Assembly (NCBI RefSeq): GCF_004145845.1
Contig: NZ_SELP01000007.1
Coordinates: 124,001 to 188,000 of the forward strand
DNA length: 64,000 bases
Reading direction: 5' to 3'
From: Loktanella sp. IMCC34160
Lineage (GTDB): Bacteria; Pseudomonadota; Alphaproteobacteria; Rhodobacterales; Rhodobacteraceae
Positions within the stretch are counted from its first letter, which is position 1. Each line of letters begins with the position of its first letter. Shown in pieces: positions 54,158 to 63,993 of the stretch. A model generated the notes under the pieces. It worked only from the letters and a program-made list of their open reading frames with translations, was not told the origin of the DNA and searched no databases. A program made the position numbers and the translations under genes.

Positions 54158-54381
54158 TATGTTCTCCCTGTTTTGGTTCCCCCCGTCCGGTCCGGACAGG
54201 GAAACTCAAGCCAAAGCCTATGCGTGTCCCGTCACGGCCTCAACAAAATTTTTGGGGTCATGGCGGGTAATTTTTTGTGGTCTTCCAAGGACGACTCTGC
54301 CTATCCTTGATGAAAGTCCCGCCAAGATCGGCCGTTTTCGGCTGACGGGAGACGGGACAGGGAACACAGGGAGAAGGATGC

Positions 54382-55362
54382 ATGCATCCAATCTTGACGA
54401 CGATTCTCAAGCGCCTCGGCCTTGGGATAATCACACTGCTTATCGTTTCTGTCATCATCTTTGCCTCGATCAGCATGTTGCCCGGCGACTTTGCCCAGGC
54501 GGTGCTGGGACAGGCCGCGACCGAGGAAACGGTGGCCGCCTTCCGGCGCGAGATCGGCCTCGATCAGCCGGTGGTGCTGCGCTACTTCGATTGGCTCGGG
54601 TCAATGATGACCGGCGATTTCGGAACATCTTTCTCGGGCAGGGCGGCATCCGGTGTGGACCGGTCGCGCCCGGTGATGGATCTTGTGGCGCCACGTCTGG
54701 CCAACACGCTGTTCCTGGCCAGCTTTGCGGCGATCATCTCGGTTCCGCTGGCGCTGTTTCTGGGGATCACCGCCGCGCTGTGGCGCAACTCCTTCTATGA
54801 CAAGGCGGTCAGCGCCTCGACCCTGACGACAATCTCCTTCCCGGAATTCTTCGTCGCCTACATCCTGATCCTGCTGTTCGCGACCCTGTGGCCAGTGTTT
54901 CCAAGCCTTGCCAACGTGCAGGCGGAAACACCCTTTTGGGACCGGGTCTACGCGACGGCCCTGCCGGCCCTGACCCTGACGCTGGTGATCGTGGCGCATA
55001 TGATGCGGATGACCCGCGCGGCCATCATCAACCTGTTGGCCAGCCCCTACATCGAAATGGCCCGACTGAAGGGCGAACCGCCGGCGCGGGTGATCATGAA
55101 ACACGCACTGCCCAACGCCTGGGCGCCGATCGCAGCCGTCATTGCCTTCAACCTTGCCTATCTGGTCGTCGGCGTTGTCGTGGTCGAGGTGGTCTTTGTC
55201 TATCCCGGCATCGGGCAGCTGATGGTCGACGCCGTCAGTTCGCGTGACATTCCCGTGGTTCAGGCCTGCGCGATGATCTTCGCCGCGACCTATGTGCTTC
55301 TGAACCTGACCGCCGACATCATCGGCATCATCACCAACCCGAGGCTCCTGCATCCGAAATGA
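54382..55362 (+). CDS. ABC transporter permease, DppB type
   Basis: A 326-residue inner-membrane permease. The first span is IITLLIVSVIIFASISMLP. A periplasmic loop resembles other DppB proteins (VLRYFDWLGSMMTGDFGTSF). The EAA loop that docks the ATPase is MARLKGEPPARVIMKHALPNAW. Five further hydrophobic segments follow. It begins the dppBC-type operon and overlaps the next permease by 4 bp. Confidence 0.93.
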   Translation: MHPILTTILKRLGLGIITLLIVSVIIFASISMLPGDFAQAVLGQAATEETVAAFRREIGLDQPVVLRYFDWLGSMMTGDFGTSFSGRAASGVDRSRPVMDLVAPRLANTLFLASFAAIISVPLALFLGITAALWRNSFYDKAVSASTLTTISFPEFFVAYILILLFATLWPVFPSLANVQAETPFWDRVYATALPALTLTLVIVAHMMRMTRAAIINLLASPYIEMARLKGEPPARVIMKHALPNAWAPIAAVIAFNLAYLVVGVVVVEVVFVYPGIGQLMVDAVSSRDIPVVQACAMIFAATYVLLNLTADIIGIITNPRLLHPK

Positions 55363-56279
55363 CCCAGACCAATCAATCCTATTCGGCCGCGGCCGAGGTC
55401 GGCCAGGTCAAGACCCGCCGGACCCGTGCCCAGCGTATCTGGCTGACCCTGAAAAAGGCCCCACCGACCGCAATCGCGGGCATGTTGATCATCACCTTCT
55501 ATGTCGTGGTGGCCATTCTGGCCCCGGTGATCGCGCCCTATGGCGAGGCGGACAGTTCCTTCGGGTCCTACCTGCCATGGAGCGCCGAACATTGGTTCGG
55601 CACTGACCAGATCGGTCGCGATATCCTGACCCGCCTGATCTATGGCGCCCGCAACACAATCGGCATTGCGCTGGCAACCACGGTTCTGGCCTTCATAATC
55701 GGCGGTGGGCTTGGCCTGATCGCCGCGATCAACCGCAGCTACCTTGACCAGTTCATCAGCCGGGGCATCGATGTGTTCATGGCGATCCCGTCGCTGATCT
55801 TTGCGCTGATGCTTCTGTCGATCTTCGGATCCTCGGCGATTTCGCTGATCATCATCATCGCACTGCTGGACAGCACCCGCGTGTTCCGTCTGACCCGGGC
55901 GGTCGCGGTGAACGTCGCGGTCATGGATTATGTCGAAGCCGCCCGCCTGCGCGGCGAACGGCTGGGCTGGGTCATGCGGCGCGAAATCCTACCCAACATC
56001 CTGCCGCCGCTGGTGGCCGAATTCGGGCTGCGGTTCTGCTTTGTCTTCCTGACCATCGCCGCCCTGTCCTTCCTTGGGGTGGGCATCCAGCCGCCCACGG
56101 CCGACTGGGGCACGATGGTGCGGGAAACCGCCAACCTGATCCAGTTCGCGCAGTTCGACCTGAAGGCAGGGCTGACCCCGCTGCTTCCGGCGGCCTGTAT
56201 CGCTATCCTGACCGTCGCCGTGAACTTCGTCGTCGATTGGTTCCTGCACAAGACAAGTGGTATCCGCGATGAACACTGA
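55359..56279 (+). CDS. ABC transporter permease, DppC type
   Basis: A 306-residue second permease. A cytoplasmic N-terminal tail is followed by the first span (AGMLIITFYVVVAILAPVIA). The region WFGTDQIGRDILTRLIYGAR is the DppC signature. The EAA loop is DYVEAARLRGERLGWVMRREILPNILP (read in parts). It forms a heterodimer with the upstream DppB-like protein. It overlaps upstream by 4 bp, and the ATPase start lies inside its 3' end (11 bp overlap). Confidence 0.93.
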   Translation: MTQTNQSYSAAAEVGQVKTRRTRAQRIWLTLKKAPPTAIAGMLIITFYVVVAILAPVIAPYGEADSSFGSYLPWSAEHWFGTDQIGRDILTRLIYGARNTIGIALATTVLAFIIGGGLGLIAAINRSYLDQFISRGIDVFMAIPSLIFALMLLSIFGSSAISLIIIIALLDSTRVFRLTRAVAVNVAVMDYVEAARLRGERLGWVMRREILPNILPPLVAEFGLRFCFVFLTIAALSFLGVGIQPPTADWGTMVRETANLIQFAQFDLKAGLTPLLPAACIAILTVAVNFVVDWFLHKTSGIRDEH

Positions 56280-57888
56280 TCCCAAAGGCACGCCGCTTCT
56301 GGAAATGCGGGACATCCGTATCGAGGGTTATGCCGACGAAAAGTGGAACCCGATCATCAAGGGCGTGGACCTGACCCTGCACCGGGGCGAGGTCCTGGGC
56401 CTGATCGGGGAATCCGGGGCGGGGAAATCGACGCTGGGCAAGGCCGCGATGGGCTATGTCCAGCCGGGCTGCCGGATCACCGGCGGGTCGATCCTGTTTG
56501 ACGGCATCGACCTTGCCAAGGCGAAGGAAAGCCAGAAGCGCAAGCTTTGGGGCACCCGGATGACCTATGTGGCGCAATCCGCCGCCGCCTCTTTCAACCC
56601 GGCCCACCGGCTGATCGACCAGACGGTCGGGGCCACCGTGCGCGAAGGGCTGAAATCCGACGCAGAGGCGCGACAGGATGCCCGGACGCTGTTCAAGGCG
56701 CTGACCCTGCCGAACCCGGACACCATCGGCGACCGCTACCCGCACCAGGTGTCAGGCGGGCAGTTGCAGCGGGTCATGACCGCCATGGCCATGTCGCCCC
56801 GGCCCGACCTGATCATCTTTGACGAACCCACTACCGCGCTGGACGTGACCACTCAGGTCGAAGTGTTGATGTCGATGCGCAAGATCGTCGAAGAGTTCAA
56901 CACCGCCGCCATCTACATCACCCACGACCTTGCCGTGGTGGCCCAGATGGCCGACACCATCAAGGTGCTGCGCTACGGGGAAGAGGTGGAAGAGGCGGAA
57001 ACCCGCGCGATGCTGGACCACCCCCGAGAGGACTATACCAAATCGCTCTGGTCGGTGCGGTCGCTGCGCAAACCTGCGGAAAAGTCAGAGGACATCGTGT
57101 TGTCCATCGACACGGTCGATGCGGCCTATGGCAACAAGGTGCAGGTGTTGCATGATGTGAACATCCGCCTGCCACGGGGCAAGACCGTCGCCATCGTGGG
57201 CGAATCCGGATCGGGCAAATCCACCACGGCCAAGGTGATCACCGGGCTCTTGCCGCCGATGAAAGGGCAGGTGACCTTCAACGGCGATCCGCTGCCGCCC
57301 ACGCTGGCCGGGCGCAACAAGGACCAGCTGCGGCGCATCCAGATGATCTATCAGATGGCGGATACCGCGATGAACCCGCGCCAGACGGTCGGGGAAATCA
57401 TCGGCCGCCCGCTGGAGTTTTATCACGGGCTTAAGGGCAAGGCGCTGGAAACCCGCGTGGTCGAACTGCTTGAACAAATCGAACTGGACGCAAGTTTCTA
57501 CGACCGGCTGCCCTCCGAGCTGTCCGGCGGTCAGAAACAGCGGATCTGCATTGCCCGCGCGCTGGCCGCGGACCCCGAGGTGATCATCTGCGACGAGGTC
57601 ACTTCGGCACTCGATCAGATCGTGCAGGAAGGGATCCTGCGGCTGTTGATGAAGCTGCAGGAAGACAAGGGGATTTCCTACCTGTTCATCACCCATGACA
57701 TCGCCACGGTCGAAGCGATCAGCGACGAGATCGTCGTGATGTTCCAGGGCAAGGTGGTCGAGCAGGGGATCAAGGACGACATCCTGTCGCCGCCGCACCC
57801 GGCCTATACCGAACTGCTTCTGTCCTCGGTGCCGGAAATGGACCCCGACTGGCTGACCAAGCTCTTGGAAAGCCGCGCGACGGCCTGA
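56269..57888 (+). CDS. Fused double ABC ATPase (DppD-DppF type)
   Basis: A 539-residue protein with two complete nucleotide-binding domains in one chain, replacing separate DppD and DppF. First domain: Walker [10 protein letters not shown], signature VSGGQLQRV, Walker [12 protein letters not shown]. Second domain: Walker [10 protein letters not shown], signature LSGGQKQRI, Walker [26 protein letters not shown]-terminus recalls the oligopeptide ATPase tail. It powers the transporter formed by the two preceding permeases. ATG 56269 ([13 protein letters not shown]) is chosen. Confidence 0.94.
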   Translation: MNTDPKGTPLLEMRDIRIEGYADEKWNPIIKGVDLTLHRGEVLGLIGESGAGKSTLGKAAMGYVQPGCRITGGSILFDGIDLAKAKESQKRKLWGTRMTYVAQSAAASFNPAHRLIDQTVGATVREGLKSDAEARQDARTLFKALTLPNPDTIGDRYPHQVSGGQLQRVMTAMAMSPRPDLIIFDEPTTALDVTTQVEVLMSMRKIVEEFNTAAIYITHDLAVVAQMADTIKVLRYGEEVEEAETRAMLDHPREDYTKSLWSVRSLRKPAEKSEDIVLSIDTVDAAYGNKVQVLHDVNIRLPRGKTVAIVGESGSGKSTTAKVITGLLPPMKGQVTFNGDPLPPTLAGRNKDQLRRIQMIYQMADTAMNPRQTVGEIIGRPLEFYHGLKGKALETRVVELLEQIELDASFYDRLPSELSGGQKQRICIARALAADPEVIICDEVTSALDQIVQEGILRLLMKLQEDKGISYLFITHDIATVEAISDEIVVMFQGKVVEQGIKDDILSPPHPAYTELLLSSVPEMDPDWLTKLLESRATA

Positions 57889-57971
57889 TGCCCCACCCCC
57901 GGCGACGCGGATGGTGTCTTGCCCATTTCACCGGGGCAGGGCATCAAGTCGCAACACATGGGGGATGACCG

Positions 57972-58790
57972 ATGCCAGATACGATGATGCTGATCCAGAT
58001 GGGCGGGCTGCTTTTGGTGATCGGGGCGATTGCCGGGGTGCTTGCCGGGCTTTTGGGCGTCGGCGGCGGGATCGTTCTGGTCCCGGCCTTCTACTATGCC
58101 TTTGCCGGGCTGGGATATGACGGGCCGCAGCTGATGCAGATCTGTCTGGCGACCTCGCTGGCCACGATCATCGTTACCTCGATCCGGTCGGTCATGGCGC
58201 ACCACAAGAAGGGCGCGGTGGATTGGGCGATCCTACGCAGTTTCGCGCCGGGGATCGTGATAGGCGCGATCCTGGGGATGCTGGTGGCCTCAAGCCTGCG
58301 GTCGGCCGTGCTTCAGGGGGTGTTCGGCGGCTTGGGGATCGCCATCGGTCTCTACATGGCTTTCGGCAAATCCAGCTGGCGGTTGGGAAGTGAAATGCCC
58401 AAAGGGATCAAAGGGTTGGCCTTTTCCCCGGTGATCGGGTTCCTGTCGGTGCTGATGGGGATCGGGGGCGGGTCGTTCGGCGTGCCGACGATGACCCTGT
58501 TCGGCGTGCCAATCCACCGGGCGGTGGCCACAGCCGCCGGGTTCGGGGTGATCATCGCGGCCCCTTCGGTTGCCGGGTTCCTTCTGGTCGATATCGACAA
58601 TGTTCCGCCCTTCACCATCGGGGCGGTGAACGTGGCGGCCTTCGGGCTGGTGGTGGCGATGACGCTCATCACGGCCCCCTTGGGGGCGACGTTGGCCCAC
58701 AAGACGGACGCCGGGCGGCTGAAACGCTTCTTCGGGGCCTTCCTTGTGCTGGTGGCGCTGAACATGCTGCGCAAGGCACTGGGATGGTGA
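57972..58790 (+). CDS. TauE/SafE family sulfite or sulfoacetate exporter-like permease
   Basis: A 272-residue membrane protein with about eight hydrophobic segments. The family hallmarks are the two half-repeats GVLAGLLGVGGGIVLVPAF and ..SVLMGIGGGSFGVPTMTLFGVP (glycine-rich GxGGG turns). It probably exports an organic or inorganic sulfur anion, substrate unproven. It begins 84 bp after the ATPase stop and overlaps the next gene by one base (TGATG). Confidence 0.9.
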   Translation: MPDTMMLIQMGGLLLVIGAIAGVLAGLLGVGGGIVLVPAFYYAFAGLGYDGPQLMQICLATSLATIIVTSIRSVMAHHKKGAVDWAILRSFAPGIVIGAILGMLVASSLRSAVLQGVFGGLGIAIGLYMAFGKSSWRLGSEMPKGIKGLAFSPVIGFLSVLMGIGGGSFGVPTMTLFGVPIHRAVATAAGFGVIIAAPSVAGFLLVDIDNVPPFTIGAVNVAAFGLVVAMTLITAPLGATLAHKTDAGRLKRFFGAFLVLVALNMLRKALGW

Positions 58791-59554
58791 TGGACGCCCT
58801 GACCGAGCGGTCCTTCGCCGTCCTGCCCGCCGATCCGCGCACGGGTCAATGGGCCGAGGCGGCCCGGGAGGCGGCCCGAAAGGTAACGGCGGACCCGGCG
58901 ATGCAAGCCAAGTGGTTGCGCCATGACCGAACCTGGTTCGTAGGCGTCGACGCCCTGCCGACGGGGCCTGAGGGCGAGATCGGCAATGTTCCTCTGCGCG
59001 GAGCTTGGGAAGGGATCGTGCCCACGATCCACCCGCTGCATCCGGCGCAACTCTCCGTCGTCTACCGGGGCTATCCGGGCCGCGACGCGGGCGAAAGCGA
59101 TGCCGCGCATCGGTTTCGGGCGCGTCGGGACGCCGCCCATCTGGACGGGCTTCTGGCCGAAGGGCCGGACAAGCGGCGGCACCTGCGCGAACCCCACGCC
59201 TATATCCTCGGGATCGCGCTGACCCCGGCCCGAGCCTGCCCGCTGGTCGTCTGGGAAGGCAGCCACGAGATCATCCGCGATGCCTTCATGACCGCCTTTG
59301 CCGGGCTGCCGCCCGCGATGTGGGCCGACATAGATGTGACCGAGGTCTACAAGGATGCCCGCGCCGAGGTGTTCGAGATGTGCCACCGCACCGAAGTGCC
59401 GCTGGAGCCGGGGCAGGCCGTGCTGGTCCACAGGCTGGCGATCCATGGCGTCGCGCCGTGGCAGGCGGGGCAAACCATCCCCGACGAAGGCCGGATGATG
59501 GCCTATTTCCGGCCCTGCTTCCCGGACCCGCGCGACTGGCTGAAGGCTGATTAA
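58790..59554 (+). CDS. PhyH-like/2OG-Fe(II) oxygenase-like protein
   Basis: A 254-residue soluble protein. The central HLREPHAYILGIALTPA, then VVWEGSHEIIRDAF, and the late EPGQAVLVHRLAIHGVAPW resemble the double-stranded beta-helix of phytanoyl-CoA-dioxygenase relatives, with candidate iron-binding His residues. The classical HxD is not clearly present, so activity is uncertain. Coupled by a one-base overlap to the TauE-like gene. Confidence 0.6.
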   Translation: MDALTERSFAVLPADPRTGQWAEAAREAARKVTADPAMQAKWLRHDRTWFVGVDALPTGPEGEIGNVPLRGAWEGIVPTIHPLHPAQLSVVYRGYPGRDAGESDAAHRFRARRDAAHLDGLLAEGPDKRRHLREPHAYILGIALTPARACPLVVWEGSHEIIRDAFMTAFAGLPPAMWADIDVTEVYKDARAEVFEMCHRTEVPLEPGQAVLVHRLAIHGVAPWQAGQTIPDEGRMMAYFRPCFPDPRDWLKAD

Positions 59555-59700
59555 GCTTTCGTTCGATTGGGCATGCAGGCGCGAGGATAGACGGATTGCC
59601 ATTCCTGACCTAGAGTCGGGCAAAGTCAGGCGGTGGTTGCGGCGAAGTATTCGGGCCAGGTCCCAACACCGGGATTTGGCCCGCGCTCGAGGTGCATCTC

Positions 59701-60573
59701 ATGAACTTACGCATGCTCGCAGTCGTTGCTTGCCTCTCGTTACCGAACCAAGCCTTGCCGGACCCTGAGATTCGCACCGAAACCTACGAAGGCGGAGCGG
59801 TCTATACCGGAGAGTTTCTTGACGGTCAGCGTCACGGAACCGGGACCTTTTCGCTTCCCAATGGGTATACCTACGAAGGCGATTGGCTTGAGGGCGAAGC
59901 GACCGGGACCGGGCGCGCGGTCTTCCCGGATGGGTCGATCTATGTCGGCACGTTTTTAGAGGGACGGCCTTCGGGCGAGGGCACGTTGACCTTCCCTGAT
60001 GGGGGTTCCTACATGGGTGACTTCCTAGATGGCCAGATGGCGGGGGAAGGCACGGCAACTTGGTCCAATGGAACTGTCTATGTCGGGACGTTTGCCGCTA
60101 ACCAACGTCATGGATACGGCGTTCTGACCGCCTCAAACGGCTATTCCTACGCGGGCGACTGGATCGACGGGGAAAAGCATGGTCGCGCGATAATTCGCTA
60201 CGAGGACGGGGCGTTCTACTGCGGAGATATCATCCACGAACAGCGAGAGGGAACAGGGGCCGTCAGGACCAAAAACGGGCGGGCTTGGTATGGGTCATGG
60301 CACGCAGGAGAGGCTGTGCGGGCCGATGACGCTCGGCCCCTAATTTCTGCCTTCAATTCCTATGACGAATTGCAGCGGCGGACGATCCAGACCCGGCTCG
60401 CTGCGCATGACTTTTACCGGGTTGCCATTGATGGCGGCTGGGGTCGCAATACCCTTGTCGGGCTGATTTGCGAGGCCGTGTCATCAGGGTTGCCGCCGGA
60501 TTTCGAGACCGCCGAGGAAGCGACCGAGTTTCTAAGTGACTTGATCGATTCCATGTCCCGCCTGAACGAGTAG
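59701..60573 (+). CDS. MORN-repeat protein with C-terminal peptidoglycan-binding-like domain
   Basis: A 290-residue exported protein. The short signal peptide (MNLRMLAVVACLSLPNQALP) is followed by about seven to eight MORN repeats of the YxGxFxxGxxHGxGxxxxxxG type (for example YTGEFLDGQRHGTGTF, YVGTFLEGRPSGEGTL). The C-terminal region (RRTIQTRLAAHDFYRVAIDG, then GWGRNTLVGL) resembles PG_binding_1. It probably acts at the cell envelope. The start has GAGGTG before it. Confidence 0.82.
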   Translation: MNLRMLAVVACLSLPNQALPDPEIRTETYEGGAVYTGEFLDGQRHGTGTFSLPNGYTYEGDWLEGEATGTGRAVFPDGSIYVGTFLEGRPSGEGTLTFPDGGSYMGDFLDGQMAGEGTATWSNGTVYVGTFAANQRHGYGVLTASNGYSYAGDWIDGEKHGRAIIRYEDGAFYCGDIIHEQREGTGAVRTKNGRAWYGSWHAGEAVRADDARPLISAFNSYDELQRRTIQTRLAAHDFYRVAIDGGWGRNTLVGLICEAVSSGLPPDFETAEEATEFLSDLIDSMSRLNE

Positions 60574-60582
60574 GCCCGGCAG

Positions 60583-60831
60583 TTACCGCCGATCCAGACG
60601 CGCCTGACGTCCGCCGCGCCGCTGCACCAACAGCGGCTTGCGTGCGGGCAGTTCGGCCATGATGGTCTGGCGTTCTTCCGGGGTCATCCGGCTCCAGCGT
60701 CCGATCTCGTCGATGGACCGCAGGCAGCCGGTGCACAAACGCGCCGCCGGGTGCACAACGCAAATCTTCACGCAGGGGCTGTCGATCTCGGCCCGCTTCC
60801 AGATCTCGTCACTTATTTCCGGCTTTGTCAC
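60583..60831 (-). CDS. DUF1289 family cysteine-rich protein
   Basis: An 82-residue protein with the DUF1289 cysteine set: SPCVKICVVHPAARLCTGC (four Cys) followed by RSIDEIGRWSRMTPEERQ. This is thought to be a metal or Fe-S site. GTG start at 60829-60831. It is just downstream of ruvX (4 bp), so likely in the ccmI-ruvX operon. Function unknown. Confidence 0.85.
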   Translation of the reverse strand: MTKPEISDEIWKRAEIDSPCVKICVVHPAARLCTGCLRSIDEIGRWSRMTPEERQTIMAELPARKPLLVQRRGGRQARLDRR

Positions 60832-60835
60832 CGCG

Positions 60836-61306
60836 CTATCCCTTCAGGAAGGCCAGCCTGTCCAGCATGCCTTGCAGGATAATACCTGCGGCCACGTGGT
60901 CGATCACCTCGGAGCGACGTTTTCTGGTCGTATCCGCCTCCAACAGTGCCCTTTCTGCCGCAACCGTGGACAGGCGTTCGTCCCAGAATGCGATCGGGAT
61001 CTCGGTCAACCGTTCAAGATTGCGGGCGAAGGCGCGGGTCGACTGGGCGCGCGGTCCTTCGCTTCCGTCCATGTTCAGGGGCAGGCCAAGCACCAGCCCC
61101 TGAATGTCGCGCTTGGCCACGATAGCCAGAAGCGCCGCCGCGTCGGTTGTGAATTTCACCCGGCGGATAGTTTCCAGCGGGGTCGACACGCTGCGCAGCC
61201 CATCCGACACCGCTACACCGATGGTCTTGGTCCCAAGATCAAGGCCCGCCACCGCGCCGTGGCGGGGCAGGGCGGCGGCAAATTCTTCGGCGCTGGCGCA
61301 GATCAC
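60836..61306 (-). CDS. ruvX: Putative Holliday junction resolvase/pre-16S rRNA nuclease YqgF
   Basis: A 156-residue RNase H-fold nuclease. Motifs: GLDLGTKTIGVAVSD (first catalytic Asp), LVLGLPLNMDGSEG, FWDERLSTVAAERALLE (Glu) and DHVAAGIILQGMLD (last Asp). Homologues act in 5' maturation of 16S rRNA or junction resolution. The GTG at 61306 overlaps the ccmI stop by 4 bp (GTGA). Confidence 0.92.
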   Translation of the reverse strand: MICASAEEFAAALPRHGAVAGLDLGTKTIGVAVSDGLRSVSTPLETIRRVKFTTDAAALLAIVAKRDIQGLVLGLPLNMDGSEGPRAQSTRAFARNLERLTEIPIAFWDERLSTVAAERALLEADTTRKRRSEVIDHVAAGIILQGMLDRLAFLKG

Positions 61307-62523
61307 TGGGCCACCCCGGCGGCTTCGGCGGCGGCGCGGATCGTGGCCACGGCCTCGGGCGAGGCGGCAAAGACCTGCTGCGCCTCGGCCCAGATGGCGG
61401 CGGCCTGTTCGGTATTGCCCAGAACCCCATGCGCATTGATCAGCCGCGCCCATTCGGCGGGCGTGCCGCCTTCGTTGGCCAGCCGGTCGGACAGCTGCGC
61501 GACCATGCCTTCGATCATCGCCTGCCGGTCCTCGTCGGTCATGTCGGCGGCATTGGCCACATCCTCGGCGCTGGGGCCGCGTTCGGGGGGCAGGGTGTAG
61601 TCGACCCCGGCCAGCCAGGCGGTCCGTTCGATCTGCTGGCGGGCCTGGAACACGTGAAAGGTGTCGGCGTCGCCTTCCTCGATCACGCCGCGCCACAGGC
61701 GAAAGGCAATGTCGGGCCGGTCGGTCTTGTCGTAAAGCAGTCCAAGGTAGTAGCGGGCGGTGATGTTGCGGTCGTCCATATCAAGGATCTGCCGGATCAG
61801 GGCCTCGGCCTCGGGCGAGACATGATCCGCCGTCGCCCCGACCATCAGGTCAAGCAGCACGGTATAGTCTTCAACCTCGGCCCCGGCCCCTTTGATCCGA
61901 ACGACCTGTTCCTGCGCCCGCGCGGCGGCGGCGAACTGCCCCAGCGCGGCCTCGTGCTGGACCAGAAGCAGCCAGCCTTGCAGGTCGTCGGGCCGTGTCG
62001 GGACGATCTCGCGCAGCTGGTTGACGATGGCAAGATAGTCTTCGTCGGCATTGATCAAAGGCATCAGCGGCAGGGCGGCCTCTTCCAGCTCTGCCTGCGA
62101 GGGGCGGTTTTCCCGCATCTCGGCGCTGGCGGCGATCCTTGCGGCATGGGGCACGTCGACCGCGCCGGGGGCGCCCAACCATGCATAAAGACCAAGGGTG
62201 CCTCCGGCCAGAAGCAGGGCCGTCACTGCCACCGTTCCGCGTGTGATCCCCTGCGGCGCCTCGGCCCCGTCCGACCGGGTGGATTTGTCGGCGGCCAGCA
62301 GGCGGCGGGCAATCTCGGTCCGGGTCCGCTCGGCCTCGGCCTCGTCCAGCACGCCCCGGGCCAGGTCGCGCTCCACCTCGGCCAGCTGGTCGCGGTAAAT
62401 CGCCATATCCTTGGCTGCCGGGTCATCCGCGGCTTCTACACCGTCCCCGCCGCGCAGCATCGGCAGGACCAGCAAAGACACGGTCAGAAGGGTCAGAAGG
62501 ACCGCGAGTATCCAGAACAGCAT
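61303..62523 (-). CDS. ccmI: Cytochrome c biogenesis protein CcmI
   Basis: A 406-residue apocytochrome c chaperone of the system I haem-ligation complex. It has an N-terminal span (FWILAVLLTLLTVSLLVLPM), a cytoplasmic zipper-like loop (MAIYRDQLAEVERDLARGVL...), a second span (VTALLLAGGTLGLYAWLG) and a periplasmic TPR region to the C-terminus. Consistent with the cytochrome c gene elsewhere in the window. Confidence 0.93.
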   Translation of the reverse strand: MLFWILAVLLTLLTVSLLVLPMLRGGDGVEAADDPAAKDMAIYRDQLAEVERDLARGVLDEAEAERTRTEIARRLLAADKSTRSDGAEAPQGITRGTVAVTALLLAGGTLGLYAWLGAPGAVDVPHAARIAASAEMRENRPSQAELEEAALPLMPLINADEDYLAIVNQLREIVPTRPDDLQGWLLLVQHEAALGQFAAAARAQEQVVRIKGAGAEVEDYTVLLDLMVGATADHVSPEAEALIRQILDMDDRNITARYYLGLLYDKTDRPDIAFRLWRGVIEEGDADTFHVFQARQQIERTAWLAGVDYTLPPERGPSAEDVANAADMTDEDRQAMIEGMVAQLSDRLANEGGTPAEWARLINAHGVLGNTEQAAAIWAEAQQVFAASPEAVATIRAAAEAAGVAQ

Positions 62524-62748
62524 GGGCCACCTTTCAGGGTCTGTCCGCCCCTACCTAAGCCCCCCGCGCCCCGCGGAAAAGAGGCAAAGGCGGCCCTGCG
62601 TCCCCCTGACCCAACCCCGCGCGGGGCAAGGGCGCCGCAAATGTCGCATAACGGGGTGTTTTCGCCGCTGGGAATCGACAGATGCGACGCCCACGCGCCG
62701 ATAAGGGCCAGACTGACCCCCTGAATGTCTGGAAGGGATTCGCCAAGG

Positions 62749-63993
62749 ATGAAACGTTATTCCGTCTTTGCAGTCGCCCGCGAGGCGCTGCGCTATCACA
62801 CCGGCTGGGAACGCGCCTGGCGCAGCCCGGAACCGAAGAAGAAATACGATGTGATCATCGTCGGCGCGGGGGGGCACGGGCTCGCCACAGCCTACTACCT
62901 TGGCAAGAACTTCGGGATTACCAATGTGGCGATCCTTGAAAAGGGTTGGCTGGGCGGCGGCAACACCGGCCGGAACACCACCATCATCCGGTCGAACTAC
63001 CTTCAGGATCCGTCGGCGGCGATCTACGAAAAGGCGCGCAGCCTGTATGAGACCATGTCGCAGGACCTGAACTACAACGTCATGTTCAGCCCGCGCGGCG
63101 TGATGATGCTGGCCCAGACCCAGCATGAAATCCGCGGCTACCAGCGCACCGCGCACGCCAACAGCCTGCAGGGCGTGAAGACCGAATTCATCACCCCGCA
63201 GCGGGTCAAGGAACTGGTGCCGATCATCAATATCGACGGCCCCCGCTATCCGGTTCTGGGCGCGCTGTGGCAGGCCCGTGGCGGCACCGCCCGGCACGAC
63301 GCCGTGGCATGGGGCTATGCCCGCGCCTGTTCCGACATGGGCATGGACGTGATCCAGAAATGCGAAGTCACCGCGATCCGCACCGAAGGCGGCAAGGTCA
63401 AGGGCGTGGACACCAACCGCGGGTCCATCGACTGTGACAAGCTGGGCGGGATCGTCGCCGGCAATACCTCGGTCCTGACCGAGATGGCGGGCTTCCGTGT
63501 GCCGATCGAAAGCGTGGCCCTGCAGGCGCTGGTGTCCGAACCGATCAAGCCCTGCATGGATGTGGTCGTCATGGCCAACACCGTGCACGGTTACATGTCA
63601 CAGTCCGACAAGGGCGAAATGGTCATCGGCGGCGGCACCGACGGGTTCAACAACTACACCCAGCGCGGATCGTTCCACCATATCGAGGAAACCGTCCGCG
63701 CCCTGAACGAAACTTTCCCGATCATCAGCCGGCTGAAGATGCTGCGGCAATGGGGCGGGATCGTGGACGTGACCGGCGACCGCTCGCCCATCCTGTCGAA
63801 AACCCCGGTTGAGGGCATGTTCATCAACGCGGGCTGGGGCACCGGCGGGTTCAAGGCCATTCCGGGGTCCGGTTGGGCCATGGCGGAACTGATGGCCAAG
63901 GGCCATTCGCCGCTGACCGAGGAATTCAGCATGTGGCGGTTCGGTGAAGGCAAATTCATCGACGAAAGCGTCGCCGCTGGCGTCGCCCACTAA
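62749..63993 (+). CDS. soxB: Sarcosine oxidase subunit beta
   Basis: A 414-residue flavoprotein subunit of heterotetrameric sarcosine oxidase, which demethylates sarcosine to glycine with formaldehyde (captured by tetrahydrofolate) and H2O2. The FAD-binding DVIIVGAGGHGLATAYYLGK is intact, as are KGWLGGGNTGRNTTIIRSNY and GGIVDVTGDRSPILS near the C-terminus. The start is ATG 62749 (MKRYSVFAVAREAL), the family N-terminus. The remaining sox subunit genes would follow beyond the window, which ends just after an AAGGAGG ribosome-binding site. Confidence 0.95.
   Translation: MKRYSVFAVAREALRYHTGWERAWRSPEPKKKYDVIIVGAGGHGLATAYYLGKNFGITNVAILEKGWLGGGNTGRNTTIIRSNYLQDPSAAIYEKARSLYETMSQDLNYNVMFSPRGVMMLAQTQHEIRGYQRTAHANSLQGVKTEFITPQRVKELVPIINIDGPRYPVLGALWQARGGTARHDAVAWGYARACSDMGMDVIQKCEVTAIRTEGGKVKGVDTNRGSIDCDKLGGIVAGNTSVLTEMAGFRVPIESVALQALVSEPIKPCMDVVVMANTVHGYMSQSDKGEMVIGGGTDGFNNYTQRGSFHHIEETVRALNETFPIISRLKMLRQWGGIVDVTGDRSPILSKTPVEGMFINAGWGTGGFKAIPGSGWAMAELMAKGHSPLTEEFSMWRFGEGKFIDESVAAGVAH

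Noticed and set aside
52166-54310. 714-codon plus-strand frame opposite the ABC binding-protein gene
   Set aside because: Shadow; it crosses the pntB terminator and the true gene lies on the minus strand with Tat signal and family motifs.
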